From NCBI RefSeq assembly GCF_900141845.1, contig NZ_FQZB01000004.1, positions 1 to 64,000 of the forward strand: a stretch of DNA of 64,000 nucleotides, read 5' to 3'. The notes under the pieces were generated by a model. It was not told the DNA's origin, did not search any database, and worked only from the letters and a program-made list of their open reading frames with translations. A program made the translations under genes and the position numbers. Numbering within the stretch: position 1 is the first letter of the stretch; each line of letters starts with the position of its first letter. Positions 24,568 through 33,957 of the stretch are shown piece after piece. Source of the DNA: Clostridium cavendishii DSM 21758. GTDB lineage: Bacteria > Bacillota > Clostridia > Clostridiales > Clostridiaceae.

Positions 24568-25689
24568 TTAATATTTATTTTGTTTTACAAATTCTATTAT
24601 TTCTAATTCACTCTCAATTTCAGCTTTAGCTGGATATGTTTTCTTAATCTTTTCAATTTCATTTAATATTTTGTTTGCTTCTTCTATATCTTTTTCAATT
24701 ATAACAGCATAAGTATACATTAAACGTTTCCTTGTTATATAACAATTAGTTGCCTTAATATATTTTTTCAATTCTTTTGTATATAATTCATCAATTACAT
24801 CTTGTCTACATTCACCTATTATCTCATAAAAAAGAAGCTCACAATTAATTTCATTCTTAAATAAGTTAATCAAATTAGGTGCGTCATTTAGTAAGTTTTC
24901 ATAACATTCCTTTGCTTTATCAAATTCTTTTCTATCATGATAGTATGCTGCCTCTAAGCATTTCATACTACTAAATAATGAATTGCTTAAATCAACTTGT
25001 GAAGGTATTTCATACCACTTTCCTGGTATGTCTTTCATTCTTACTCCCTGATAAAGTAATCCGTTTACCCTAAGTTGAGTATAAAATGAATATCTTGCAA
25101 ATTTATCTCTCTTGAGTGATAACAAATTATAACCATCATTAACAACCCCTGATACCTTCATTGGAATACCATTTGCAAGTAGATCATAAATTCCACTAAT
25201 CGTAATAAAAATTAAAAATGTCCCAAGTAATTTAGGCATAGGGAATACTATATATAAAATTATACTTAAAAATGATATTAATACATTCATTAATATTCCA
25301 CCTAAATTATAAAAAGCATACGGATAATCATATTCATTCCCTTTTGGTGGCATCATAAGGCATTGTCCTGCTGTTCCAACAATTTTATACTTTTTGATTA
25401 CTATTTTACCATTTTCCTTTACAAAGGTTAATGTTCCAACTCTAAAAGATACAAATTCATACCCAGACCAAATTCCACAAATTAAATGTCCTAATTCATG
25501 TAATATTAATTGTAATATGAAAGCAATTATAATAAGCATAATACATATTAAATTTATAAAAATGCTGTTTCCTGAAGTTACCTTGCCTATAATTATACCT
25601 ATTATTCCACCTATCCCAATAGCTAGTATAATAAAAACCATTTTCTTTAATACATTCTTAATTTTATTTTTTTGTAATTTTTTATTCAA
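24568..25689 (-). CDS. M50-family metalloprotease-like membrane protein
   Basis: 373 residues. Zn site HELGH in the second membrane helix (about 65-69), hydrophobic spans at 14-35, 42-63, 120-140 and 150-172, and the second motif region YNLGGILMN. The C-terminal half (200-373) is a soluble helical region. It resembles site-2-type intramembrane proteases, but the clients are unknown. The chosen start is TTG, because AGGAG lies 8 bases upstream and no ATG with a site is near. Confidence 0.7.
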   Translation of the reverse strand: MNKKLQKNKIKNVLKKMVFIILAIGIGGIIGIIIGKVTSGNSIFINLICIMLIIIAFILQLILHELGHLICGIWSGYEFVSFRVGTLTFVKENGKIVIKKYKIVGTAGQCLMMPPKGNEYDYPYAFYNLGGILMNVLISFLSIILYIVFPMPKLLGTFLIFITISGIYDLLANGIPMKVSGVVNDGYNLLSLKRDKFARYSFYTQLRVNGLLYQGVRMKDIPGKWYEIPSQVDLSNSLFSSMKCLEAAYYHDRKEFDKAKECYENLLNDAPNLINLFKNEINCELLFYEIIGECRQDVIDELYTKELKKYIKATNCYITRKRLMYTYAVIIEKDIEEANKILNEIEKIKKTYPAKAEIESELEIIEFVKQNKY

Positions 25690-26152
25690 ATTTTACACTC
25701 CTAAAAATATCTCGTGTATTAAAACGCCAAGATAAGTATTTATAATAAAATTACATAAACAATATAATCTATATTGTTTCATATAGTACTATATTCTATT
25801 AACTTGTCTTAATACCTTCTTAAATTCAATTATTAAACTGATACCAACCCAAAATATTTATTATTTTACTCTTCTACAAAATTTAACTTGTGGCTGTCCA
25901 CCTTTTTCTATAAATTTTTTTACTTTATACTTATATAAAATAGCAATTTACTGATATTTAACATTATCTATATAATAAATAATAGCTGATATTTTTAATA
26001 TTTTAATATATGATTCCCGTATACTTTTTACATTCCTATTTCAGAAAAATACTATTTCCCAGTATTATACCCTATGCTTGTATGAATATAATCTTTCTTT
26101 GAAATACTACATTTATAATTTTATAATTCGTATTTCTATAAAAGGAGAACAA
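25690..26152. other. Long intergenic region
   Basis: About 460 bases, A+T-rich, without a plausible gene. It holds a small palindrome (AAACAATATA / TATATTGTTT around 25755-25780) and presumably the promoter of the decayed gene that follows. Confidence 0.5.
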
Positions 26153-27047
26153 ATGGTGAAAAAATCAATATATTTTCTTATACTAATATTATTTATGTCT
26201 ATATTTTAAAATTATTATAAAGTTAATTTTAGTAAAAACATAACTTTCACTAATATACCAAATAATAAAATTATAACCTCAAATAAAAAAAATACATCTA
26301 TCTCAATAATGTATACTGATAAAATAAATGGTGATTATGTTTCTACCTATGGTATATATGATATTAACTCAAATAAATTTAAGACCATTTACTCTAGAAC
26401 AAATCATAGCTATTCTGATTTTGGTTTTCAGGACCTTTATTAAAGAATATCACCATCGTACATTAGGCACCTATAATTTAGCTAATTCTAAAATTGATAT
26501 ATGGCATAATGAAGATAATGATTCTACTATCTATACATTTTGTTATAATGAACTTAATAATAAAGTTTATACGATAGAACATTCATTAAAAGAATTTAGT
26601 ACCACTCACTATCCTCATATTCCAAAGCATAAAATTATTCAATATACCGAAAATGGAATTAGGAAAAAAGAAATCTACTCTACAAACAAAAATATAAATG
26701 ATATTTCTGTTAACAATGATGCAACTAAGATTTTATTTACTGCTGCTAATGTTGAAAATAGTGAATTTATAAATAAGTTCTATCTTTTAGATGTAAACTC
26801 ATTACAAAAAGAGGTAATTCTAAATACAAAAGATAAGTTTACTAGAATAAAACTGCCTAAATTTTCACTAGATGAGAAAGGGTTCTACTTTTTAGGCTCA
26901 ACACCTGATTCAAAAATTATTGAAGAGGTAGAAGGAACTCTTCCGATAACTGAAAATGCAATTTACTATTATGAATTTAAAACTAAAAATACATATAAAG
27001 TTTTTGAAATTCCTAATAATGTTATTAATATTTATAAATTAAACTAA
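26153..27047 (+). pseudogene. Broken secreted protein gene (signal peptide, beta-propeller-like)
   Basis: An ATG with AAAGGAG upstream starts a signal-like sequence (MVKKSIYFLILILFMSIF) that meets an in-frame TAA at 26207. The frame then continues cleanly to about 26440 (VSTYGIYDINSNKF) and shifts into the frame that runs to 27047 (IKEYHHRTLGTYNLANSKID to VFEIPNNVINIYKLN). Two lesions make it a pseudogene. The repeated short strands resemble secreted propeller-type proteins. The first 35 or so residues of the long open frame at 26328 are an out-of-frame shadow. Confidence 0.7.
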
Positions 27048-27132
27048 AGCTCATAGACGTATTAAATACTTTTATACATTCTCTGTTTATTAAAAATTTT
27101 AGGTATGCTTTAACTTATTACACATAAAAAAA

Positions 27133-27166
27133 GCTATAAATATATCTCTTTTAATATATTTATAGC
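27133..27166. terminator. Bidirectional terminator
   Basis: 13-bp arms GCTATAAATATAT / ATATATTTATAGC flanked by A and T tracts, between convergent genes. Confidence 0.65.
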
Positions 27167-27184
27167 ACTTATTCTATAATTAAA

Positions 27185-27970
27185 TTATTCAGTAATAACC
27201 TCTTCAAATTCTCCAATGATTTCAAAACCTAATTTCTTATATACATTGATAGCTCCTAAGTTGTCCTTCTTTACATTTAAAACAAATTTTCTATTTTTCC
27301 TCTTGTTATCCATTATTAATTTAGTTATTACTTGTTTTGCTAATCCTTTATTTCTATACTCATAATGAGTTGTAACATTTCCTATCTGCATAACTCCCAT
27401 TTCTTCTGAATTTGAAAATACTCCAGCTACTGATATAAGTTTATCCTTATCCCAAATTCCATAGAAAAATCCTTCTTTTAAATACTTTTCTTCTAACATA
27501 TACTCTGGATGACTACTTTCAAATAGTTCTATTAATTTGTCTTTATCCTCATAATTAATTCTCACTATATTTTCACTTGCATTGTCAAAATTAAATTTAT
27601 CCTCATTTAATTTCATATTATAAAATGAACATCTTGAATTAACGTGATTTACATTCTTCAAAAGTTTATATGAACCTATATTTAAATGACTATATAAATT
27701 ACTAGGTAAAAAAACGATTAACTTTTCTAATAAGATTTCTTGATACTTATCTTCTTTACAATATGAAGTTGCTAATAAAATAGGTTCACCATATTTTATT
27801 ATAAAAATCGCCATAGCAATTACTTTATCACCTTCATATAATCCATAAAATTGACTATATTCCCAAAAGTCTTTTTCTATGTTACTACAATGATACATAA
27901 AATTTGATATATTTTTATCCTCTAAATACTTTTTTACTTCTTCCTTATTGTGAATTATTTTTACTTCCAT
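27185..27970 (-). CDS. GNAT-family N-acetyltransferase
   Basis: 261 residues. The acetyl-CoA binding part lies in the C-terminal half: VMQIGNVTTHYEYRNKGLAKQV is the V-x-x-x-x-RNKGLA pyrophosphate loop and NLGAINVYKKLGFEIIG is the usual end. The N-terminal half is a second, degenerate acetyltransferase-like lobe. The substrate is unknown. GGGGCG precedes the ATG. Confidence 0.88.
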   Translation of the reverse strand: MEVKIIHNKEEVKKYLEDKNISNFMYHCSNIEKDFWEYSQFYGLYEGDKVIAMAIFIIKYGEPILLATSYCKEDKYQEILLEKLIVFLPSNLYSHLNIGSYKLLKNVNHVNSRCSFYNMKLNEDKFNFDNASENIVRINYEDKDKLIELFESSHPEYMLEEKYLKEGFFYGIWDKDKLISVAGVFSNSEEMGVMQIGNVTTHYEYRNKGLAKQVITKLIMDNKRKNRKFVLNVKKDNLGAINVYKKLGFEIIGEFEEVITE

Positions 27971-28013
27971 ATAATCGCCCCACTTTTAAAGTTATCACTT
28001 ATCTATCTGTTTT

Positions 28014-29000
28014 TTATTTAGTCCAATCTTCAATGATTTTTATATGCTTATTGCTTGCATCTAACTCTATAATACATCCAATAGGCAAAGTAATCATAGG
28101 ATGAGTATGACAACAATCAAAATCTGCTATGAAAGGAAGTTTTTTATCTCCTAATACTTCTAAAAGTATTTCATATGGTTTTCTGCCTGTTCCTAAATCA
28201 TCAAAAAGTTCATGCTTTCCAAGTATTATTCCTGATACCTTATCAAAAACTCCACTTAGCTTAAGTAATGAAAAACTTCTTTCTATTGTAGATGCATCTT
28301 TTAAGGAATCTTCTATAAAAAGTATGTCCCCATTCTTTATTTCAGGCATATATTCAGTTCCCCATATCCCCTGCATAGTATTTAAATTTCCACCTATTAC
28401 TCTTCCTCTAACAACACCATCATAAACTGTTATCCATTCATTTTTTCTTTGTTCCTTACTTCTATCTTGAGTTTCCCAATTAATATATTCATCAGTCCAA
28501 TATTTAGGTTTATCTATCTCATAAGGAAAAAGTCTTTCTTCTTCAACTATCTCTTGAAAACACTTATAAGTTTCACTTACAAATGGCTCTAACTCTCCAA
28601 AAGATGCTACTAGCGCTGGTCCATAGTATGTGTTTATTCCTGTTTTTGCATATATAGCAAGCAAAATTGCTGTAACATCTGAATAACCAATAATTATTTT
28701 AGGATCTTTTTTAAAGGCTTCATAATCTATATATGGAAGAATTGAATTTGAATTCATTCCACCTATAGTAGACATTATACATTTGACATCTTTATTTCTA
28801 ATAAGATCATTTAATTCTTCAGCTCTTTCCTTAATACTTCCTGATCTATAGAAATCAGCTTTTCCTGTTAAGCTTCCTTCTATTATTTCAAACCCCTTAT
28901 TTTCCAAATATTTCTTTGCCCTTTTAAACCTATTAGGTGATTTACATGTTATTGGTGATGATGGCGAAAATATCCCAATTGAGTCCTCACTCTTTAAAAT
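28014..29000 (-). CDS. LD-carboxypeptidase (S66 family) lacking a normal start codon
   Basis: The catalytic residues are intact: Ser in GYSDVTA, Glu in IEDSLKD, His in CHTHPM. The homologous N-terminus (SIGIFSPSSP) lies upstream of the first usable TTG (28907). In frame with it, where an ATG would be expected 8 bases after AAAGGGGG, the codons are ATA ATA ATT (29006-28998). Either a non-standard start is used, or the start was lost and the gene is silent. The enzyme cuts L,D bonds of murein peptides, and some relatives confer microcin C resistance. It lies directly behind a broken TetR gene. Confidence 0.7.
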   Translation of the reverse strand: MLKSEDSIGIFSPSSPITCKSPNRFKRAKKYLENKGFEIIEGSLTGKADFYRSGSIKERAEELNDLIRNKDVKCIMSTIGGMNSNSILPYIDYEAFKKDPKIIIGYSDVTAILLAIYAKTGINTYYGPALVASFGELEPFVSETYKCFQEIVEEERLFPYEIDKPKYWTDEYINWETQDRSKEQRKNEWITVYDGVVRGRVIGGNLNTMQGIWGTEYMPEIKNGDILFIEDSLKDASTIERSFSLLKLSGVFDKVSGIILGKHELFDDLGTGRKPYEILLEVLGDKKLPFIADFDCCHTHPMITLPIGCIIELDASNKHIKIIEDWTK

Positions 29001-29026
29001 TATTATATAAAATGCCCCCTTTAAAT

Positions 29027-29638
29027 TTATAATCTAGTTACTTCCATTCCTTTTAAAGTATCGTATATCATCTTCTCTACCATATTTAAATAATTCTCAT
29101 CATGCGAAATACTTTTTTTAGCTATTAATACAGATATGCCATGAACTAAGCTCCACATAATTAATATTTTTTCTACAAATAAATCTTCATTCATATTTAT
29201 TTCTTTTAAATATTCATCTGCACTTTCTTTGAAAACATTAAATGCTGTATTATTATTTTCACCTATTTTATCCTCTTCAATATTTATTGAAGATTTATCA
29301 TCTGATAAAAACATAAACTTTAAATATTCTGGATTTTCCACCATAAATTTCACATAAGCCTTCCCTATTTCAGCTATTTAAATTTTGGGATTATCAGAAT
29401 ACAAATCTCTTACTTCAGCTAATGCTAAGTAGAAGCTTTTCCAAACCTCTTTTATTATCTCATCAATGAGTTCCTCTTTATCTTTAAAATGTTTATATGG
29501 TGCATTATGACTTACACCACACATGCTAGCAACCTTCCTTAGTGAAAAACCATCAACACCTTCTTTATTTAATAGCAATAATCCATTCTCTATAAGTTTT
29601 TGATTTAAATCACCATGGTGATACTTATCCTTAATCAC
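29027..29638 (-). pseudogene. TetR-family regulator interrupted by an in-frame stop
   Basis: The N-terminal DNA-binding domain is complete (KYHHGDLNQKLIENGLLLL, then GFSLRKVASMCGVSHNAPYKHF). A TAA at 29375-29377 follows NPKI. The same frame then continues with IAEIGKAYVKFMVENPEYL to the normal end at 29027, so one nonsense change splits an otherwise intact gene. The start is best placed at the GTG at 29638, just before KDKYHHGD. It probably once controlled the S66 gene downstream. Confidence 0.8.
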
Positions 29639-29903
29639 TAATATTTCATCCCAAAGTTTTACAATTTTTAGAATTTCTTTATACAAATTATAACATTTAA
29701 TGTTGACATTGAAAACTTATTTATATATAAGTCATATTAAAGCATTAATTGTTTTGAAAATGTCTTTATTTATAAAAAAGGCTAATATATTTCAAAAATG
29801 TTCACTCTAATGGTAACATTCTCTTCTAAGAATATATAATATTTTTATTAATAATGGATAAGCTAATATAGAAGTTTTATTGACTTATGAGGAGGATTTA
29901 ATT

Positions 29904-30050
29904 ATGAAAGATATGCATTCTATTAACCAAAAGAAAAGACAAAATCCTAGTTCAATAACTAATAATTACGCTGCAAAAATTAAGAATAAGCAAAATCAAA
30001 GTACTCCTTATGGTGACAATGATCCATCTTCTCGCACAGATTTTAAATAA
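29904..30050 (+). CDS. Small hydrophilic protein, 48 aa
   Basis: Not recognised. ATG with AGGAGG 8 bases upstream and a terminator after the stop. The protein is rich in Asn, Gln, Lys and Ser and has no hydrophobic core (KDMHSINQKKRQN start, PYGDNDPSSRTDFK end). It could be a sporulation-associated small protein by composition, but no known family is evident. Confidence 0.55.
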   Translation: MKDMHSINQKKRQNPSSITNNYAAKIKNKQNQSTPYGDNDPSSRTDFK

Positions 30051-30096
30051 GAACTAGAATTTTAAAACAAATTTCAAGTTTTATCCTATTAAAAAT

Positions 30097-30137
30097 AGAA
30101 CCTATCTTTAAATTATAAAAATTTTAAAATAGGTTCT
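30097..30137 (+). terminator. Terminator of the 48-aa gene
   Basis: AGAACCTAT / ATAGGTTCT hairpin followed by TCTTTTATATT. It also lies 3' of the convergent TrmB gene. Confidence 0.65.
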
Positions 30138-30169
30138 TCTTTTATATTATTAGTTTTTTATTCTATATT

Positions 30170-30949
30170 TCATCTATTTTCAAGTAATGTATTTAACTTA
30201 ATATCTTCATCAATTAAATTATCTTTATATTTATTCTTTAATTTCAAAAGATATATGTCATTATGAATATGTTCAGAAACAACTGAAGCTAAAAGCAAAT
30301 TATCTGTAAATGTACCTAAGAACTCTTCTCTATGAGGTCCTCTATCTGCAATTAATGTTTTCTTGCAATCTACAACCATCATTATTCTTGTTTCTTTTCC
30401 CCCACAATTAGCATTATTATGAGTATATATTTCTACTGGTAAATTATCAGAATTTACTTTAGCAAAGGAAAATATAATTATTCTAACGCCCCTTTTCTTA
30501 AGATTAATAAACTCTTTCAAAAACATTTGTAAATCTAAATCGGTATTTATATATACTTCTTTTTTTGCTGTTAATAATAATTCCTTAGCTTTTGAAATAA
30601 TATTATCATATCCAGCTATATTCAAATACCTTTCTTCAGAATCTGAATACTTTAATTGTTGCAGTTTTTCTTCTAACAAATCTGCTGTTTGAACAATTTC
30701 ATTTTTCATCTTATTTATTAATACTTTAGGATTTTCTGCCTTATATATTTGAGAATCTCCAGGCAATGAAAATACAATACCCTTTTTATATAAATTATCC
30801 AAAGCTCCATAAACTGAGGAACGTGACATGTTTAAATTCTTAGCAATTTGATAACCATTTAAACTTGAATTTTGAAGTAAATTAACATATACTGATGCTT
30901 CTGTTTTTGAAAAATTCATTTTCTCTAATAAACATAATATTTCCTCCAC
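30170..30949 (-). CDS. TrmB-family transcriptional regulator
   Basis: 259 residues. The N-terminal winged helix (1-75, KTEASVYVNLLQNSSLNGYQIAK then MSRSSVYGALDNLYKKG) is followed by a short coiled coil and a phospholipase-D-like effector region (105-245), as in TrmB sugar-responsive regulators. The GTG start has AGGAG 7 bases upstream. It may regulate the neighbouring nucleotidyltransferase/MATE genes, but the spacing does not prove it. Confidence 0.85.
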   Translation of the reverse strand: MEEILCLLEKMNFSKTEASVYVNLLQNSSLNGYQIAKNLNMSRSSVYGALDNLYKKGIVFSLPGDSQIYKAENPKVLINKMKNEIVQTADLLEEKLQQLKYSDSEERYLNIAGYDNIISKAKELLLTAKKEVYINTDLDLQMFLKEFINLKKRGVRIIIFSFAKVNSDNLPVEIYTHNNANCGGKETRIMMVVDCKKTLIADRGPHREEFLGTFTDNLLLASVVSEHIHNDIYLLKLKNKYKDNLIDEDIKLNTLLENR

Positions 30950-31111
30950 ACCTATTCTCCTCTCTATATTAAATAATCTATTTTACACTATTTACTACGA
31001 ACTTCCTTATTATTTTACCAATATAAACCTTCAAATTCCATAATCTTTTATTTTACACTTTTGAATATATATTTTATTTACATCCTTATTAATAAACAAA
31101 AGATATAAGTT

Positions 31112-31942
31112 CTATATAGGCAAATCTTTATTATTAAATATATATAGTCCCTCATCTTTTAAAAATATATCTAAATTTCGAATTAATTCATCTAATTCTA
31201 ATAATATTTTTGGATTCTTTAATACCGAATAATTTAAAATATTATCAATATTTTTTTCTATATCTACTGGTACTTTTAAATTTTTATCTTTAATAATCTT
31301 AATAATTTTTTTCTCTCCGGGATGTGGTATTTCATTTACCGCAAATATAATATCAAAATAGCTAGCAAATAGCGCTGAAACTCTATGATTTATACTTATA
31401 AAATCAGCTCTTTTTAAAGCTTTCTCTATTTGATAATAATATGCGGGCATTTGAAGCTTTAATAAAGGATAATTCTTTTTTATTATGTTTTTCTTTAATT
31501 CATTAGGGTACTTTATATTGTATTTATCTTGTAGTTTTTTTAATTCTCCTTGCTTATCATAAAGTATAATTGAATTTATAAAGTTAGCCCAAAAACAAGT
31601 AGTATATCCTGCATCTGCTTCAAATTTTATTACAGTTCTACTTAATGTATCATTAATCCACTGTAAATTTCTATATATAATTTCTATTGGAATATTATCA
31701 TCTTTTAAAAATCCATCATCTTCAATTTCCCAAAATGTATTATTAACCTCCATATAATCACAATATTTATTAATAATTAATTTTCTTTTTTCTACTGATA
31801 TTTCTTTAGTTGAATAAACATATATATCATAGTCTGAATCTGTATCATTAGTTTTCATTGCATGTGATCCGGCTAATAATATTCCCTCTACTTCTTCTAT
31901 TTTTGAAAACTCAATAATCATTTCTTTTACATTAATATTCAT
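31112..31942 (-). CDS. Nucleotidyltransferase-fold protein
   Basis: 276 residues. The Pol-beta-type active site is LLAGSHAMKTNDTDSDYDIYV (GS at 24-25, DYD at 36-38), followed by an acidic partner residue region, and then an all-helical C-terminal half (DUF4037-like). Relatives include aminoglycoside nucleotidyltransferases, but no specific substrate can be assigned. It lies 35 bases after the MATE gene on the same strand and is likely cotranscribed. Confidence 0.75.
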   Translation of the reverse strand: MNINVKEMIIEFSKIEEVEGILLAGSHAMKTNDTDSDYDIYVYSTKEISVEKRKLIINKYCDYMEVNNTFWEIEDDGFLKDDNIPIEIIYRNLQWINDTLSRTVIKFEADAGYTTCFWANFINSIILYDKQGELKKLQDKYNIKYPNELKKNIIKKNYPLLKLQMPAYYYQIEKALKRADFISINHRVSALFASYFDIIFAVNEIPHPGEKKIIKIIKDKNLKVPVDIEKNIDNILNYSVLKNPKILLELDELIRNLDIFLKDEGLYIFNNKDLPI

Positions 31943-31977
31943 AAATGCTCACTCCTAATATAGTTAAAATAACATTT

Positions 31978-33366
31978 TCAAATTACTTGTTCTATACTAA
32001 CCTTTGAATTTGATTCTGTTAGATTCCTCATCCATCTTCTTGAATACATTATCTTAAGACCAACAATAAATCTTACAAGTTCTTCTCCTGAAATTATTAA
32101 ATAAACCCACTGAATTGGTAACTTCAAAACAAAGGCTGAAAAAAATCCAATAGGCACTCCAATTCCCCATGTTCCAAGCATGTCTAAATAAAGTGTATAC
32201 TTAGTTTTTCCTCCACTTCTTAAAATTCCACCACCTATAATCATATTTGACACTTTAATCCATAAAACTATACTAAACATAACTAATAACTTAAATGTAC
32301 ATTCTTTTAAATCACTAGCTATATTAAACACTGAAATATATAAATTTGAACAAGCTACTAATAAAACTCCAAAAACTACTGATCCAATAATTCCTAATCT
32401 AACAAATTTTTTCGAATATTTAAATGCAAGCTCATTTTCTCCTACTCCAAGCTTATTTCCTATTATAATTCCAGCAGCGCTACTCACACCTGAAAACAAA
32501 CCTATACTTAAGCTTTGAATCGGATAAGTCAATGTCATAGAAGCGACTTCTGCTGTACCCATTCTTCCATATACAATTGAATACATTGTCTCCCCTAAAG
32601 CCCACATGAATTCATTTATTAATAATGGTATAGCTATAATAAATATTTTTTTCATAAACTCAAATGAAACATTGCTAATATCCTTCAATTTATAAGCTCC
32701 TGGATATTTATTAATATACGTGAAAGCTATAAGTAGTACAGCCTCTAAAAATCTAGTAATAGTTGTAGCATATGCTGTCCCTAAAAACCCCATTGTAGGT
32801 AAACCAATTTTCCCAAATATAAGAATATAATTTAATAGTGTGTTTAATATTACTGCAAATACTCCTGCATACATCGGAGATTTAATATGTTCTGTACTTC
32901 TTAGAATTGATGCATAAATCGTAATTAGTAACATGGGTACATACGAAATAGCGTTAATTATAAGATATTCGCTTCCTAATTTAATTATATTACTATCTTT
33001 TGTATAAAAACCTAAAACTTGTTTTGAAAAGCTTAGTGAAATTATAGAAAATATTAATGTTATAATCATTCCAAATATTAAATTTCCTGCAAATACATTT
33101 GTTATATTTTTATTATCTTTTTTCCCCCAGTATTGAGATACCATAATAGATGTTGTTGCACCAATTGCCGTTAAAGTTACTAAAAAAACAAATGGAAATC
33201 TTGATCCTAGTCCAACAGCTGCAATTGCTTCTTGCCCAAGCTGACCTACCATAAATTGATCAATAACACTTAACGAAGCTTGAAATAAACTTTGAGTCGA
33301 TACTGGTATTGCTATCTGTAATATAGCATTATAATAAGATTTTTTACTATAATATTTTTTATTCAT
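31978..33366 (-). CDS. MATE-family multidrug/drug-Na+ antiporter
   Basis: 462 residues with twelve hydrophobic spans in two homologous halves. The N-terminal QIAIPVSTQSLFQASLSVIDQFMVGQLGQEAIAAVG region is typical of MATE exporters of the MepA/NorM type. AGGGGTG precedes the ATG. The promoter has a perfect operator-like palindrome just downstream of the -10, so expression is probably repressed. Confidence 0.9.
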   Translation of the reverse strand: MNKKYYSKKSYYNAILQIAIPVSTQSLFQASLSVIDQFMVGQLGQEAIAAVGLGSRFPFVFLVTLTAIGATTSIMVSQYWGKKDNKNITNVFAGNLIFGMIITLIFSIISLSFSKQVLGFYTKDSNIIKLGSEYLIINAISYVPMLLITIYASILRSTEHIKSPMYAGVFAVILNTLLNYILIFGKIGLPTMGFLGTAYATTITRFLEAVLLIAFTYINKYPGAYKLKDISNVSFEFMKKIFIIAIPLLINEFMWALGETMYSIVYGRMGTAEVASMTLTYPIQSLSIGLFSGVSSAAGIIIGNKLGVGENELAFKYSKKFVRLGIIGSVVFGVLLVACSNLYISVFNIASDLKECTFKLLVMFSIVLWIKVSNMIIGGGILRSGGKTKYTLYLDMLGTWGIGVPIGFFSAFVLKLPIQWVYLIISGEELVRFIVGLKIMYSRRWMRNLTESNSKVSIEQVI

Positions 33367-33419
33367 GATACACCCCTTATATTAATACTTTAATATAATT
33401 TATATAAACCGCTCGTATT

Positions 33420-33481
33420 TAGTAGTACATTATGTACTACTAATATATTTTTATAGTAATACCTTTTTTTACTAATGTCAA
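33420..33481 (-). promoter_or_regulatory. Promoter and perfect palindromic operator of the MATE gene
   Basis: Minus strand: TTGACA (33476-33481), 17-base spacer, TACTAT (33453-33458). Immediately downstream lies a perfect palindrome with 11-base arms TAGTAGTACAT and one central base (33420-33442). Confidence 0.75.
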
Positions 33482-33554
33482 TATTATTAATAAACTTTAT
33501 TCATCTACATATTTACTATAAAATAACGATAATAATATTAAGGAGGTGATATAT

Positions 33555-33734
33555 ATGGATATAGGTGCTTTATCAGTTTCCATGCATCAATCTGCATTAC
33601 AAGATGCCGTAGGAATTAGCCTACTTAAAATGTCTATGGATACAGGCAAAGAAAATGCTAATAATATGACTAAAATGATTGAAACATGTGCTATAGATCC
33701 TAATCGTGGTCAATTATTAGATGTGAAAGTATAA
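33555..33734 (+). CDS. YjfB-family small protein
   Basis: 59 residues (MDIGALSVSMHQSALQDAV start, internal SLLKMSMDTG), matching the YjfB family (putative motility-related protein) found in Firmicutes. The frame is open from a GTG at 33546, but AGGAGGTG ends there and serves the ATG at 33555. Soluble; its role has not been worked out. Confidence 0.85.
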   Translation: MDIGALSVSMHQSALQDAVGISLLKMSMDTGKENANNMTKMIETCAIDPNRGQLLDVKV

Positions 33735-33829
33735 AATAACATCTATATGAATTTAATTCTAATAACTTAAAATATTAATATAAATTAATTTGCAAATATT
33801 ATTAATTTTCTACTATACAAAAGTTTATG

Positions 33830-33853
33830 GGCTTACTAAATCATTAGTAAGCC
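33830..33853 (+). terminator. Terminator of the YjfB-family gene
   Basis: GGCTTACTAA / TTAGTAAGCC arms with a 4-base loop, followed by TATATTCTATT. Confidence 0.65.
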
Positions 33854-33957
33854 TATATTCTATTAAACTTCAAAATAATTTATTCATCTAAATTTCTATA
33901 ATATTTTATTGTTACTTGTAGATAATATTTAATGATAATAATTTTGGAGGAATTTAT

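Noticed and set aside
26328..26440. Hydrophobic N-terminal part of the open frame at 26328
   Set aside because: The neighbouring frame reads as coding up to about 26440 and this part is its out-of-frame shadow; there is no ribosome binding site.
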